Origin: Dehalococcoidia bacterium
GTDB taxonomy: Bacteria > Chloroflexota > Dehalococcoidia > Lucifugimonadales > Australimonadaceae
DNA length: 22,017 nucleotides
Reading direction: 5' to 3'
Assembly: GCA_021296055.1 (NCBI GenBank)
Contig: JAGWBE010000008.1
Coordinates: forward strand, 1-22,017
The notes under the pieces are model-generated. The model was given only the letters and a program-made list of their open reading frames with translations, was not told the DNA's origin and made no database searches. Below, in pieces: positions 1 through 7,499 of this stretch. The stretch's first letter is position 1, and each line of letters starts with the position of its first letter. A program made the position numbers and the translations under genes.

Positions 1-54
1 GGTAGGACAGTACGGCTGCGCACACTTCATGGGCGCGCGAGAGTGGCGGCCACG

Positions 55-861
55 ATGAAGTGCATCGCGGTGGACTGGTCGGGGGCGAAGAAGGAGTCAG
101 ACCAGAGGAAGTGGATATGGCTTGCAGAGGCCATTGACGGTGAGCTAGTGCGCCTGGAGGGTGGGCGCACTCGCAAAGAAGTAGTTGACTTGCTGGTAGC
201 GGAGGTTCAGCCGCAAGGCGCCTTGGCCGTAGGGCTAGACTTCGCCTTTTCCTTTCCTGAGTGGTACTTAGCCGACCAAGGAGTCAGCGATGCGCCAAGC
301 ATGTGGCGGTTGGCTCCCTGTAACGGGGAGGACTGGCTAGAGATGGCCACGCCAAGTTCTTTCTGGGATGGGCAGAAACAAACTAAACCTCCCGAGTTCA
401 CCCGAGATAACGACCTTGAGTTTCGCAAAACGGATAGAGAGGTCGCTGCCTCCAAGATTCGAGGAGGCAACCCTGAGTCAGTGTTCAAACTGGTTGGCCC
501 TAGGCAAGTAGGGCGCGGATCAGTTCGAGGGCAACCATTCCTCTTGAAACTTCAAGATGCCGGGGCCGCCATCTGGCCGTTCGATAATCCTGTACCCGGC
601 AAGCCCGTAGTGGTTGAGATTTACCCTCGTTTGCTCACGGGGGAAGTAGTGAAGTCAAGCCCAGGCAGCCGAGCCGATTACTTGGCTCGCGACTACCCTG
701 ACCTACACCCGCGATGGCGGCAGGCTATGAAGCAAAGCGCCGATGCCTTCGATGCAGGAGTCTCCGCGCTCGTTATGAGCGCACATGCCGCGAACCTCCG
801 CAGCCTGGAAGCCGCCGCCACGCCGCCCTACTCGCTGGAGGGGCGCATCTGGGCTCCGTAG
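55..861 (+). CDS. DUF429-family protein (predicted RNase H-fold nuclease-like)
   Basis: The 268-residue product opens with MKCIAVDWSGA, the beta-strand and acidic residue typical of DUF429 proteins, which are predicted to adopt an RNase H-like fold of unknown activity. Other family-like blocks are GLDFAFSFP (about residue 61), GGNPESVFKLVG (about 138), VVVEIYPRLLTG (about 185) and DAFDAGVSALVMS near the C-terminus. I chose the ATG at 55 because the conserved strand begins there; an in-frame GTG at 43 would add four residues. No strong ribosome site is visible. The gene converges on glpX with three bases between stop codons. Its base composition is odd: bases 361-420 are 50% G+C by hand count and 481-540 are 58%, against 67% at 1021-1080 inside glpX. 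This suggests recent acquisition. The family call rests on motif memory and function is unknown. Confidence 0.72.
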   Translation: MKCIAVDWSGAKKESDQRKWIWLAEAIDGELVRLEGGRTRKEVVDLLVAEVQPQGALAVGLDFAFSFPEWYLADQGVSDAPSMWRLAPCNGEDWLEMATPSSFWDGQKQTKPPEFTRDNDLEFRKTDREVAASKIRGGNPESVFKLVGPRQVGRGSVRGQPFLLKLQDAGAAIWPFDNPVPGKPVVVEIYPRLLTGEVVKSSPGSRADYLARDYPDLHPRWRQAMKQSADAFDAGVSALVMSAHAANLRSLEAAATPPYSLEGRIWAP

Positions 862-864
862 CTC

Positions 865-1872
865 CTACTTGAACCGCACCTTGTCTAGGCGCGTGAAGTC
901 GTGCACCGACTCGATCCAGCGGAGTGTGCCGGAGCGCGAGCGCATGACCAGGGATTGGGTGGTCGCGCCGTTGGCGGTGAAGCGCACGCCGTCCAGCACC
1001 TCTCCGGTGCTGGCGCCGGTTGCGGCGAAGAACACGTCCTCGCCGCCCACCAACTCGTCTGTGTCGTAGACGCGGGCCAGGTCCACCCCTGATTCCGCCA
1101 ACTGCTCGCGCTCCTCGTCGGTGCGCGGCCATGCGCGGCAGAGGATAGCGCCGCCGGTGCATCGGATGGCCGCGGCGGTGATGACGCCCTCCGGCGCGCC
1201 GCCTATCCCCAGGAGCACGTCCACGCTGGTGTTGGGGAGCGCCGCCTGGATGCCCGCGATGACGTCGCCGTCGGAGATGAGCTTGATGCGCGCGCCCGTC
1301 GCGCGTATTTGCTCGATGAGGCCCTGGTGGCGCGAACGGTCGAGCACGATGACCGTGACCTCCGATATCTTGCGACCTAGGGCGCGGGCGACGGCGTGCA
1401 GATTGTCGGCTACGGGCGCGTCGAGGTCGATGACGCTCGCCGCCTCAGGGCCTACGGCGATCTTGTCCATGTAAAACACGCCTTCGGGCACGTGCATCAT
1501 CCCGCGCCCTGCCATGGCGATGACGGAGATGGCGCCCGGCAGGCCCTTGGACAGCAGCGTTGTGCCATCGATGGGGTCAACGGCGATGTCCACGCCGGGG
1601 GGCGTGCCGTCGCCGATGCGCTCGCCGTTGTACAGCATCGGCGCCTCGTCCTTCTCCCCCTCCCCGATCACCACCACCCCGTCCATGCTGATGCCATCGA
1701 GCGTGAAGCGCATGGCGTCCACCGCCGCCTGGTCGACGAGCTCTTTGTTGCCCATGCCCATGTGCTGGGCGGCGGCCATGGCGCCCGCCTCCGTGACGCG
1801 CACCAATTCCATAGCCAGGTTGCGCTCGATGGGCTGCCGGGTGACGCCTGGGGAGGCGATGGGTTGTGTCAT
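865..1872 (-). CDS. glpX: Fructose-1,6-bisphosphatase class II (GlpX)
   Basis: Hydrolyses fructose 1,6-bisphosphate to fructose 6-phosphate in the cytosol, the committed step of gluconeogenesis; some class II enzymes also act on sedoheptulose bisphosphate. The 335-residue protein has the usual family length. It carries VVVIGEGEKDEAPMLYNGE (about 66-84) and the metal-binding VDPIDGTT (98-105), followed by the GlpX core and a C-terminus ending RSGTLRWIESVHDF. The frame stays open upstream to 2364, but the start at 1872 is preferred: an AGGAG (complement of 1881-1885) lies eight bases before the ATG, and family similarity begins just after. A TATAAT box (complement of 1910-1915) sits 37 bases before the start. 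The gene stands alone, divergent from a small unknown gene and convergent with the DUF429-like gene. Confidence 0.95.
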   Translation of the reverse strand: MTQPIASPGVTRQPIERNLAMELVRVTEAGAMAAAQHMGMGNKELVDQAAVDAMRFTLDGISMDGVVVIGEGEKDEAPMLYNGERIGDGTPPGVDIAVDPIDGTTLLSKGLPGAISVIAMAGRGMMHVPEGVFYMDKIAVGPEAASVIDLDAPVADNLHAVARALGRKISEVTVIVLDRSRHQGLIEQIRATGARIKLISDGDVIAGIQAALPNTSVDVLLGIGGAPEGVITAAAIRCTGGAILCRAWPRTDEEREQLAESGVDLARVYDTDELVGGEDVFFAATGASTGEVLDGVRFTANGATTQSLVMRSRSGTLRWIESVHDFTRLDKVRFK

Positions 1873-1909
1873 GCCGTGCGCTCCTGACCGCCTGGGAATG
1901 GGCGGCGCG

Positions 1910-1915
1910 ATTATA
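1910..1915 (-). promoter_or_regulatory. Predicted -10 box of glpX
   Basis: The complement reads TATAAT, a perfect -10 hexamer in GC-rich surroundings. It would start transcription about 30 bases before the glpX ATG and upstream of its AGGAG. No good -35 is seen at 17-18 bases. On the other strand, TATGCT at 1927-1932 is a weak -10 candidate for the small gene at 1969. Confidence 0.5.
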
Positions 1916-1968
1916 GCCCCGCCCGGTATGCTAGCGTCCCGCGGGAACCCTACGCACCAGGACAGAGG

Positions 1969-2190
1969 ATGGATGCCGACCATCGCCAAGCAGTCAACGC
2001 CGCCGTGCGCGCCTACGACCAGATGCGCAACACCGCCTTCCGCCGCTTCAGCGGCGCCGCTGACCGCGCCATGCGTATCGAGACAGAGGAGGGCCGTGAG
2101 GCGCTGGACGCAGCCTGGCGTCTCTACATAGACGAGATGCAGGAGGCGGGCGCCGCCCTCAGCCTCACCCTCGAGCGCCTGGGGCGCTGA
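1969..2190 (+). CDS. Small hypothetical protein, 73 aa
   Basis: I do not recognise a family. The product is a short, charged, probably all-helical protein rich in Arg, Glu and Ala. It has no cysteines, no membrane segment and no signal peptide. It opens with MDADHRQAVNAAVRAYDQM and ends LSLTLERLGR, a pattern compatible with a two- or three-helix bundle. AGGA at 1959-1962 lies six bases before the ATG and is a plausible ribosome site. It diverges from glpX with 96 bases between starts, and TATGCT (1927-1932) could be its -10. A repeat element begins 29 bases after its stop codon. The coding assignment is moderate: codon structure and start signal are reasonable, but no homology is visible. Confidence 0.55.
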   Translation: MDADHRQAVNAAVRAYDQMRNTAFRRFSGAADRAMRIETEEGREALDAAWRLYIDEMQEAGAALSLTLERLGR

Positions 2191-2219
2191 CGGAAATCGC
2201 GGTCGCGGCATAGGCGCCT

Positions 2220-2254
2220 CGTTCGCCCTGAGGGAGATCGAAGGGCGCGAACGG
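2220..2254. repeat. REP-like intergenic palindrome, copy 1 (CCTTCGA...TCAGGGCGAACG family)
   Basis: CGTTCGCCCT (2220-2229) pairs with AGGGCGCGAACG (2243-2254) across a 13-base loop, with one bulged base. Read on the complement, bases 2220-2248 match 21793-21821 at 27 of 29 positions. The unit belongs to a type of short intergenic repeat common in many bacterial genomes. It lies between the small gene and the MFS permease. Confidence 0.7.
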
Positions 2255-2269
2255 GAGCGTCGCGGGCAG

Positions 2270-3580
2270 GTGGTAGCATGGCCGCCCTTGAGCCGCCCCC
2301 GCTTTCCCCTCGCCTTGCCCCGCCCGCGCCGCGTGTTCCACGGCTGGTGGATCGTCGTGGGCACGTGGGCGATGCAGGCGATTCAGGGGTCGCTCTTCTT
2401 CCTGTCGTTCGGCGCGTACGCCGACCAATTACAGGCGCACTTCGGATGGAGCCGCACCTCCATCTCCGGCGCGTTCGCGCTGGGGCGCGTGGAGAGCGGG
2501 TTGCTGGGGCCGCTGCAAGGATGGTCGGTGGACCGGTTCGGGCCGATGCTGAACATCCGCGTCGGGGTGGTGCTGTTCGGCGCCGGCTTCATGCTGATGA
2601 GCGCCATCCAGAGTCTGTGGCACTTCTACGCCGCCTTCCTAGTGCTGGCCGTGGGGGCGAGCCTAGCGGGATTCCTGACGCTGAACACCGCCGTGGCCAA
2701 TTGGTTCGTCCGCAAGCGGGCGCGGGCGATGGGGATAGCGCAGACGGGCTTGGGCTTCGGCGGAGGCGCATTGGTGATACTGGTAGCGTGGATGCTCCAG
2801 GCGTTTGGGTGGCGCGCCACGTTCCTCATCGCGGGCGTCGCCATCCTCGCTATCGGCCTGCCCCTGTCGTCGCTGTTCGTCCACAGGCCGGAGGACAGGG
2901 GACAGCTGCCCGACGGCGTGGCCAAGGAGGAGCGGCAGACGGGCGGCGGCGCGCGGTTGGGGGAGGACGAATTCCTGCTGCGGGAGGCGCTGCGCGACCG
3001 CTCCTTCTGGTTCATCTCGATTGGCCACGGAGCGGCGCTGCTGGTGGTGTCGAGCATCCAGGTGCACCTGGTGCTCCACTTGCGTGACCTGGGATGGAGT
3101 CTGACGAGCGCGGCGGCGTTAGTGACGGCGCTGACGCTGACGAGCACCTTTGGGCAGTTAGGAGGCGGGTTCCTAGGCGACCGCTACTCGAAGCGGATGC
3201 TGGCGGCGGCGTGCATGCTGGGGCACGCGCTGGGGATGCTGGCGCTGGCCTACGCGACGGAGCCCGTGATTATCGTAGCGGCGGCGCTGGTGCACGGATT
3301 GGCGTGGGGGACGCGCGGGCCGCTGATGACGGCGATTCGCGCCGACTACTACGGGCGGCGCAACTTCGCCAAGGTGATGGGCGTCTCGTCGCTGGTGGTG
3401 CAGCTGGGGACGGTGGCGGGGCCGCTGCTGGCTGGCTTCCTGTTCGACCAAACGGGGAGCTACCAGCTGCCGTTCACGATCCTCGGCGCGGCGACGGGCC
3501 TCAGCGCGGTGTTCTTCCTGCTGGCGCGTCCGCCGCGGAGGCGGGCCGGTCGCCTCACGCCCGCCTCGCCGCGCGCTTGA
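2270..3580 (+). CDS. MFS transporter (12-TM permease)
   Basis: The 436-residue protein is strongly hydrophobic, with about 12 membrane-spanning stretches split by a hydrophilic central loop (about residues 205-240, HRPEDRGQLPDGVAKEERQ). The opening FHGWWIVVGTWAMQ and the loop GWSVDRFGPM after the second helix match the major facilitator superfamily, resembling the oxalate/formate and monocarboxylate-type branches. A second signature-like GDRYSKR follows the C-half. It would sit in the inner membrane and probably moves a small organic anion; the substrate cannot be told. The start is uncertain: GTG 2270 has only a distant GGGAG (2252-2256), and GTG 2333, just before FHGWW, is an alternative. 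The Rieske oxygenase gene follows 90 bases downstream, so it may import that enzyme's substrate (inference). Confidence 0.85.
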   Translation: MVAWPPLSRPRFPLALPRPRRVFHGWWIVVGTWAMQAIQGSLFFLSFGAYADQLQAHFGWSRTSISGAFALGRVESGLLGPLQGWSVDRFGPMLNIRVGVVLFGAGFMLMSAIQSLWHFYAAFLVLAVGASLAGFLTLNTAVANWFVRKRARAMGIAQTGLGFGGGALVILVAWMLQAFGWRATFLIAGVAILAIGLPLSSLFVHRPEDRGQLPDGVAKEERQTGGGARLGEDEFLLREALRDRSFWFISIGHGAALLVVSSIQVHLVLHLRDLGWSLTSAAALVTALTLTSTFGQLGGGFLGDRYSKRMLAAACMLGHALGMLALAYATEPVIIVAAALVHGLAWGTRGPLMTAIRADYYGRRNFAKVMGVSSLVVQLGTVAGPLLAGFLFDQTGSYQLPFTILGAATGLSAVFFLLARPPRRRAGRLTPASPRA

Positions 3581-3606
3581 CGCAAGCGCGCCCCGCTGCG
3601 TATCTT
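3577..3606 (+). promoter_or_regulatory. Predicted promoter of Rieske oxygenase 1
   Basis: TTGACG (3577-3582, overlapping the permease stop codon) and TATCTT (3601-3606) are spaced by 18 bases. This would give a leader of about 58 bases before the start at 3671. It suggests the oxygenase can be expressed separately from the permease. Confidence 0.4.
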
Positions 3607-3670
3607 GCCCGGTATCCTGGCGCTTGACGCGATGGCTTTGCGGAGCGCGCCGCGCCCGGGGAGGATGAGC

Positions 3671-4909
3671 ATGGCCATCTTCGAGAAGCGCGAGAATGCG
3701 GCGTCGGCTTCGACCGACACGAGCGACACGCCTTACAACCGCGCGGTGCTGGGCTTCAGGAACTACTGGTACCCTGCGCTGCCGGAGCACGACATCGGCG
3801 GCCGCCCCAAGCGGATGATTCTGCTGGGCGAGCCTATCGCCTTCGTCCGCCGCGGCAAGAAGGTGTACGCCGTGCAAGACGAGTGCCCGCACCGCGGCGC
3901 GCGCATGTCTCTGGGCAAGGACGAGTTCCCCGGAACCGACACGTTGGCGTGCCGCTTCCACGGGTGGACGTTCGACCTGCGCAACGGCGCGTGCGTGGCG
4001 GCGCTGACGGACGGGCCGGACTCGCCCGTGGTGGGCAAGGTGCGCATCCGCACCTTCCCGACGGAGCAGCGCAATGGCGTGGTGTTCGTGTGGATGGGGC
4101 GGGGAGCGCCGGCGCCGTTGGAGGAGGACATCCCCGCACTCCTGTTGCGCCCGGACGCGAGTCTGAAGGTGCGCTACCGCCAGGTGTACGGCAATTGGCG
4201 TCACCACGCGGAGGGGTCGGCGGGCGGCCACTTCTTCATGCTGCACCGCGACGCCATCGCGCTCCAGCTCCACAAACTGGGGCAGGGCAACTCTAGCCAC
4301 TCCTCCGAACTCCAAGAGCGCTGCCCCACGGACAATCGCATGTACCTATTGGAGACCTCCAAGGACTTCAACTGGGAGCAGAAATTCGGTAAGCTGGGCT
4401 TCTGGCCGCCGACGCGGCCGTGGCGGCTCATCAAGCCGCCGAACCGCCGCGCGGCGCGGGGCACGTCGACGGAGGTGGAGGGCATCAAGTACATCGGCAT
4501 CTCCTTGCCGGGCTACCTGCGCGTGCGCCACTTCCCGAAGAACGGCGCGGTCTACTACGAGTGGTACATCGCCATCAACGAAGACCACTACCTCTACATG
4601 CAGATCAGCGCCCACTTCCCGCGCAACATCATCCACCGCGCGTGGATCACGCTCTGGTACAACCTGTGGGCCGGCCCCATGCGCAAGGGCCACTTCAACG
4701 ACCAGGACAAGTCGATGGTGCGCGACAACACCAACTTCGAGAAGCGCATGGGGCAGCACAAGCCTACGCCGCTCTACCAGCCTGACCTGTTCCCGCGTAT
4801 GTGGATCGAGATGTGCAACCAGTATGCGCGCGGCGAGGGCTGGCTCGTCACCGGCAAGGAAGCCGCCGAGCGCGCCAAGACGGAGATTCCGGTCTACGCC
4901 GGAGGCTAG
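3671..4909 (+). CDS. Rieske [2Fe-2S] oxygenase, alpha-subunit type (1), with atypical iron-site motif
   Basis: This is a 412-residue ring-hydroxylating-oxygenase alpha-type protein. The N-terminal Rieske domain has CPH (C72, H74) and CRFHGW (C94, H97), the four cluster ligands. The catalytic domain begins near NWRHHAEGS (175-183), the region that normally supplies the mononuclear-iron histidines and a bridging Asp. Here it reads EGSAGGHFFMLHRD: His187 and His192 are present, but no Asp lies three residues before the first His. Overall shape and length resemble carbazole/3-ketosteroid-type oxygenases, which need a separate reductase; none is nearby. ATG 3671 is chosen over 3665 because GGGGAGG (3658-3664) lies six bases before it. 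The permease lies upstream and the MidA-like gene starts 22 bases downstream. Substrate unknown. Confidence 0.88.
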   Translation: MAIFEKRENAASASTDTSDTPYNRAVLGFRNYWYPALPEHDIGGRPKRMILLGEPIAFVRRGKKVYAVQDECPHRGARMSLGKDEFPGTDTLACRFHGWTFDLRNGACVAALTDGPDSPVVGKVRIRTFPTEQRNGVVFVWMGRGAPAPLEEDIPALLLRPDASLKVRYRQVYGNWRHHAEGSAGGHFFMLHRDAIALQLHKLGQGNSSHSSELQERCPTDNRMYLLETSKDFNWEQKFGKLGFWPPTRPWRLIKPPNRRAARGTSTEVEGIKYIGISLPGYLRVRHFPKNGAVYYEWYIAINEDHYLYMQISAHFPRNIIHRAWITLWYNLWAGPMRKGHFNDQDKSMVRDNTNFEKRMGQHKPTPLYQPDLFPRMWIEMCNQYARGEGWLVTGKEAAERAKTEIPVYAGG

Positions 4910-4931
4910 GGAGGCCGCTCCCGTTTTCGGC

Positions 4932-6125
4932 GTGACGCGCGAGGCGACGGGCGCTGAGGTCGAGGCGCGTAGGCGCATCGCCGAGCGCGGGCGCGTCACC
5001 TTCGCCGAGTTCATGGCCGTGGCGCTCTACTGGCCGGACGGCGGCTACTACGCCTCGGCGGGCAACCCCCTCGGCGCGCGCGGCGACTTCTATACGGCGC
5101 CCCACGTCCACCCCCTCTTCGGCGCACTGCTTGCGCGGCAGGCGGAGCAGGCGCGCGCGCTGCTCGGTTCGCCCCCCGGCTTCGCCCTTGTCGAGGTGGG
5201 CGCAGGGGACGGGCGCCTCGCAGCGGACGCGCTGGCCGCGTGGCCGGCGCTCCGCTGTTTGGGTGTTGACCTGCGCCCGCCTCCGGCGCGTCCGCCGGGG
5301 CTTGCGTGGGCGCTGTCCGCCGGACTGCCGGTGCGTGGGCTGAACGGCGTCCTGCTCGCCAACGAACTGCTCGACGCTATGCCCGTCCATCGCGTCGCGA
5401 TTGAGGGCGGCGAGTTGCGCGAGGTCTACGTCGGTGTCGGAGCGGACGGCGCGCTGACCGCCGAGCTTGGCCCGCCCTCCACGCCCGCGCTTGCCGCGCG
5501 CCTCGATGGCCTGGGCGTTCGGCTGGGCGAGGGGCGCGTCGGGGAAGTGAACCTTGCGCTCGGCGATTGGCTGAGCGGCCTGGCGGCTTCGCTCGAGCGC
5601 GGGTGGGCGCTCTTGATCGACTACGGGCATGAGGCGGACGACTACTACGCGCCGTCGCGGTCGCGGGGGACGCTGCGCTGCTACTACCAGCACACCGTGA
5701 GCGTCGACCCGTTCCGCCTCGTGGGACGGCAAGACATGGGCGCGCACGTGGAGTTCACGACGCTTAAGCGCGAGGCGGCCGCGGCGGGGTTGGCCCTGGC
5801 TGGCGATGTCTCGCAGGCCGAGTTCCTGCGCAACCTGGGTCTTGACGAGGCGCGAGGGCGCGTCCTCGCCCGCTCCGGGCGGCGCCCTGCCGAGCGCCGC
5901 GCCAATGCGGACGCCATCGACGCGCTCGCCGATTCGGACGGACTGGGCAGCTTCCGCGTTGTCGGCTTAGCGAAGGGGGTTGACGGCGCGCGCCTAGCGG
6001 GATTCGACCCCAGCGCCGCCGACAGCCTGCCCCCGCCGCCGGAGCCACCCTTGCTGAGCGCCACTCACCTACCGCGCCCCGGCGCTCCTCAGCCCACACC
6101 GACATGGGAGGAGTTGGCGCGGTAG
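4932..6125 (+). CDS. MidA/NDUFAF7-family SAM-dependent methyltransferase (DUF185)
   Basis: The 397-residue protein matches the class I SAM-dependent methyltransferase family containing MidA/NDUFAF7, which methylates an arginine of a respiratory complex I subunit in eukaryotes; bacterial targets are mostly unknown. Visible marks are VTFAEFMAVALYWPDGGYY (22-40), GDFYTAP (51-57), the SAM loop VEVGAGDGRL (87-96), LLANELLDAMPVHR and LLIDYGHEADDYY. The start is uncertain. GTG 4932 gives the N-terminal length typical of the family, but the nearest GGAGG (4911-4915) is 16 bases away. ATG 4824, overlapping the oxygenase gene, would add 36 basic residues without family character. It follows the Rieske gene by 22 bases and is probably co-transcribed. 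Confidence 0.85.
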   Translation: MTREATGAEVEARRRIAERGRVTFAEFMAVALYWPDGGYYASAGNPLGARGDFYTAPHVHPLFGALLARQAEQARALLGSPPGFALVEVGAGDGRLAADALAAWPALRCLGVDLRPPPARPPGLAWALSAGLPVRGLNGVLLANELLDAMPVHRVAIEGGELREVYVGVGADGALTAELGPPSTPALAARLDGLGVRLGEGRVGEVNLALGDWLSGLAASLERGWALLIDYGHEADDYYAPSRSRGTLRCYYQHTVSVDPFRLVGRQDMGAHVEFTTLKREAAAAGLALAGDVSQAEFLRNLGLDEARGRVLARSGRRPAERRANADAIDALADSDGLGSFRVVGLAKGVDGARLAGFDPSAADSLPPPPEPPLLSATHLPRPGAPQPTPTWEELAR

Positions 6126-6152
6126 GGCAGGACGAGGCTCCCGCGCTCACGG

Positions 6153-6180
6153 GTAGGGCAGGTTTCAAACTTGTCCCTAC
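6153..6180. repeat. GTAGGG...GGTTTCAAAC palindromic repeat, degenerate copy
   Basis: GTAGGGCAGGTTT, C, then AAACTTGTCCCTAC form an imperfect palindrome. It is the same family as the perfect copies at 16173-16195 and 19703-19723. It sits between the convergent MidA-like and HPP genes, where the stem might also act as a two-way transcription stop, though no T-run follows. The first half, ggtagggcagg, is repeated at 6121-6131. Confidence 0.6.
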
Positions 6181-6203
6181 GACGCGACGCTTGGGGCGGG
6201 CGC

Positions 6204-6725
6204 TCAGTAGAGGTTGATGAGGCGGCTTTTGGAGACGAGATAGACGGCGACCAGCACCGGCACGCCCAGCAGCACGAACAACAGAAGGTCAAGAGTAACC
6301 GGGGAGCCGGCGACGCCCAACGCGGTGCCGGCCGCGGGCGGATGCTCCGTGTTCGTGGCGGCCATCAGGAACATCGAAAGCCCCACGCTCGCCGCCGCGA
6401 ACATCGCGAAGTAGAACGCCCCGCCGCTCGCTGTCTCTCGCCCCGCCTCCGTATCGCCGAATAGCGCGAACAGCACGCCGACGCCCAACGCGAGGGCGTG
6501 GCCGCCCAAGACATTGCGCGGACGCGACGGGCGGCTGTGGGGCCAGATGAAGAGCAGGAAGGCGGTCGACGCGATGGCCGCCACAATCACCGCTTGGCCG
6601 CCGATCTGCCCGGTGGCCAGCTCCTCCACGAACACAATGGCGAACAGAGAGACGGTCGCGAGCGCCACCTGCCCGAGATAGCGCCACCCATTCTGTTTGA
6701 TCTTGGGATCGAACAGGAAGCGCAC
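6204..6725 (-). CDS. HPP-family integral membrane protein
   Basis: The 173-residue protein has about four to five hydrophobic helices: roughly 15-34, 39-58, 70-87, 100-125 and 140-165. It carries the family signature TEHPPAAGTAL near residue 128, after which HPP proteins are named. A plant chloroplast and a cyanobacterial member have been linked to nitrite transport; most bacterial members are uncharacterised. GTG 6725 is chosen because AGGA (complement of 6734-6737) lies eight bases upstream and family similarity begins with RFLFDPK; the frame is open further but overlaps the upstream gene. It starts 10 bases after that gene ends, so the two are probably one operon. Confidence 0.85.
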   Translation of the reverse strand: MRFLFDPKIKQNGWRYLGQVALATVSLFAIVFVEELATGQIGGQAVIVAAIASTAFLLFIWPHSRPSRPRNVLGGHALALGVGVLFALFGDTEAGRETASGGAFYFAMFAAASVGLSMFLMAATNTEHPPAAGTALGVAGSPVTLDLLLFVLLGVPVLVAVYLVSKSRLINLY

Positions 6726-6735
6726 TGCGCCGTTC

Positions 6736-7416
6736 CTAGCGCTTCTTGAAGATGGATAGGAAACGGTCTTGGTACTGGTCGAAGAGGCCCCAGCGCTCCA
6801 GCTCGCGGTGTGCGTCGGAGGGGTCGGCGTTGCCTTGCCCCGCCTCCGCGAGCAGATGCTCGATGCGCTCGCGGGCGTCGCGGGGCGCGCCATCCTCCAT
6901 GTCCAGCAGGCCGCGGGCGTTCATCTCCGCCACGTTGGAGCGCACCGACGCGGAAGTGAGGTCGAAGATGAACTTCATCAGGGATACGTCCCACAGTTCG
7001 TCGATGCCCTGGATGACCGCCTCCAAGCCGCGGCCTTCGCGGTCGAGCAGCTGCCTGAGGTGGCCAGTCACCTGGCGCATGCCGCCAGAGGCGATGTTGG
7101 TGTGCATGTCCTCGTTCTTGTAGGCGTAGAGCAGGCCGGGCGTGTCGGAACCGCGCTCGCCGGCGAGGCGCCTCAGGTATTCGCGAGCGTGGTCGCCGAA
7201 GCCCTCGTGCTGCATCAGGTAGTGAGGCGTGACGACGCGGGGGCGCTCCGCCTTCACCACGCCCTCGCGGATGACCACGTCGTCCTGCGCCTGCGGTTCA
7301 ATCTCGCGATAGGCGGGCTCGGTGACGAGGTAATACTTGACGGAGGTTGCGCCGAAGGTGGCGAGCATCTGGCGCGGCGGACGCACGACGACGGTGTTGC
7401 GAATGGCGTAGGCCAT
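6736..7416 (-). CDS. Hypothetical soluble protein, 226 aa
   Basis: I do not recognise the family. The product is a soluble, mostly helical, charged protein beginning MAYAIRNTVVV. It has no membrane segment, signal peptide or cysteine cluster. An N-terminal mixed segment (VKYYLVTEPAYREIEP) is followed by helical stretches such as GHLRQLLDREGRGLEAVIQG and a lysine-rich end, FLSIFKKR. The ATG at 7416 has GAGGAAG (complement of 7425-7431) eight bases upstream. An in-frame ATG at 7458 would add 14 residues and sits six bases after a TACAAT box, so it could be a leaderless start. The HPP gene follows after 10 bases, suggesting a functional link. Coding confidence is high; function is not inferable. 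Confidence 0.75.
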   Translation of the reverse strand: MAYAIRNTVVVRPPRQMLATFGATSVKYYLVTEPAYREIEPQAQDDVVIREGVVKAERPRVVTPHYLMQHEGFGDHAREYLRRLAGERGSDTPGLLYAYKNEDMHTNIASGGMRQVTGHLRQLLDREGRGLEAVIQGIDELWDVSLMKFIFDLTSASVRSNVAEMNARGLLDMEDGAPRDARERIEHLLAEAGQGNADPSDAHRELERWGLFDQYQDRFLSIFKKR

Positions 7417-7464
7417 GCGCCGTTCTTCCTCACGCGAGCGGTCGGGCAGTCCTTCCATGCCCCC

Positions 7465-7493
7465 ATTGTAGCGCGTCCGCCGCGTGCTACAGT
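7465..7493. promoter_or_regulatory. Back-to-back promoters between the hypothetical gene and the DUF35 gene
   Basis: Complement TACAAT (7465-7470) lies six bases before ATG 7458 on the minus strand. TACAGT (7488-7493) lies six bases before ATG 7500 on the plus strand. They are exactly 17 bases apart, so each hexamer occupies the other promoter's -35 position. The DUF35 start has no Shine-Dalgarno sequence, which fits a leaderless mRNA. Confidence 0.5.
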
Positions 7494-7499
7494 CCCCCT

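Noticed and set aside
1873..2364. Long upstream extension of glpX
   Set aside because: It would run through the divergent small gene and the repeat; the AGGAG before 1872 and family length give the true start.
6153..6180. Insertion-sequence end for the GTAGGG palindromes
   Set aside because: No transposase, no paired termini around a gene and no target duplication; they look like short non-coding repeats.
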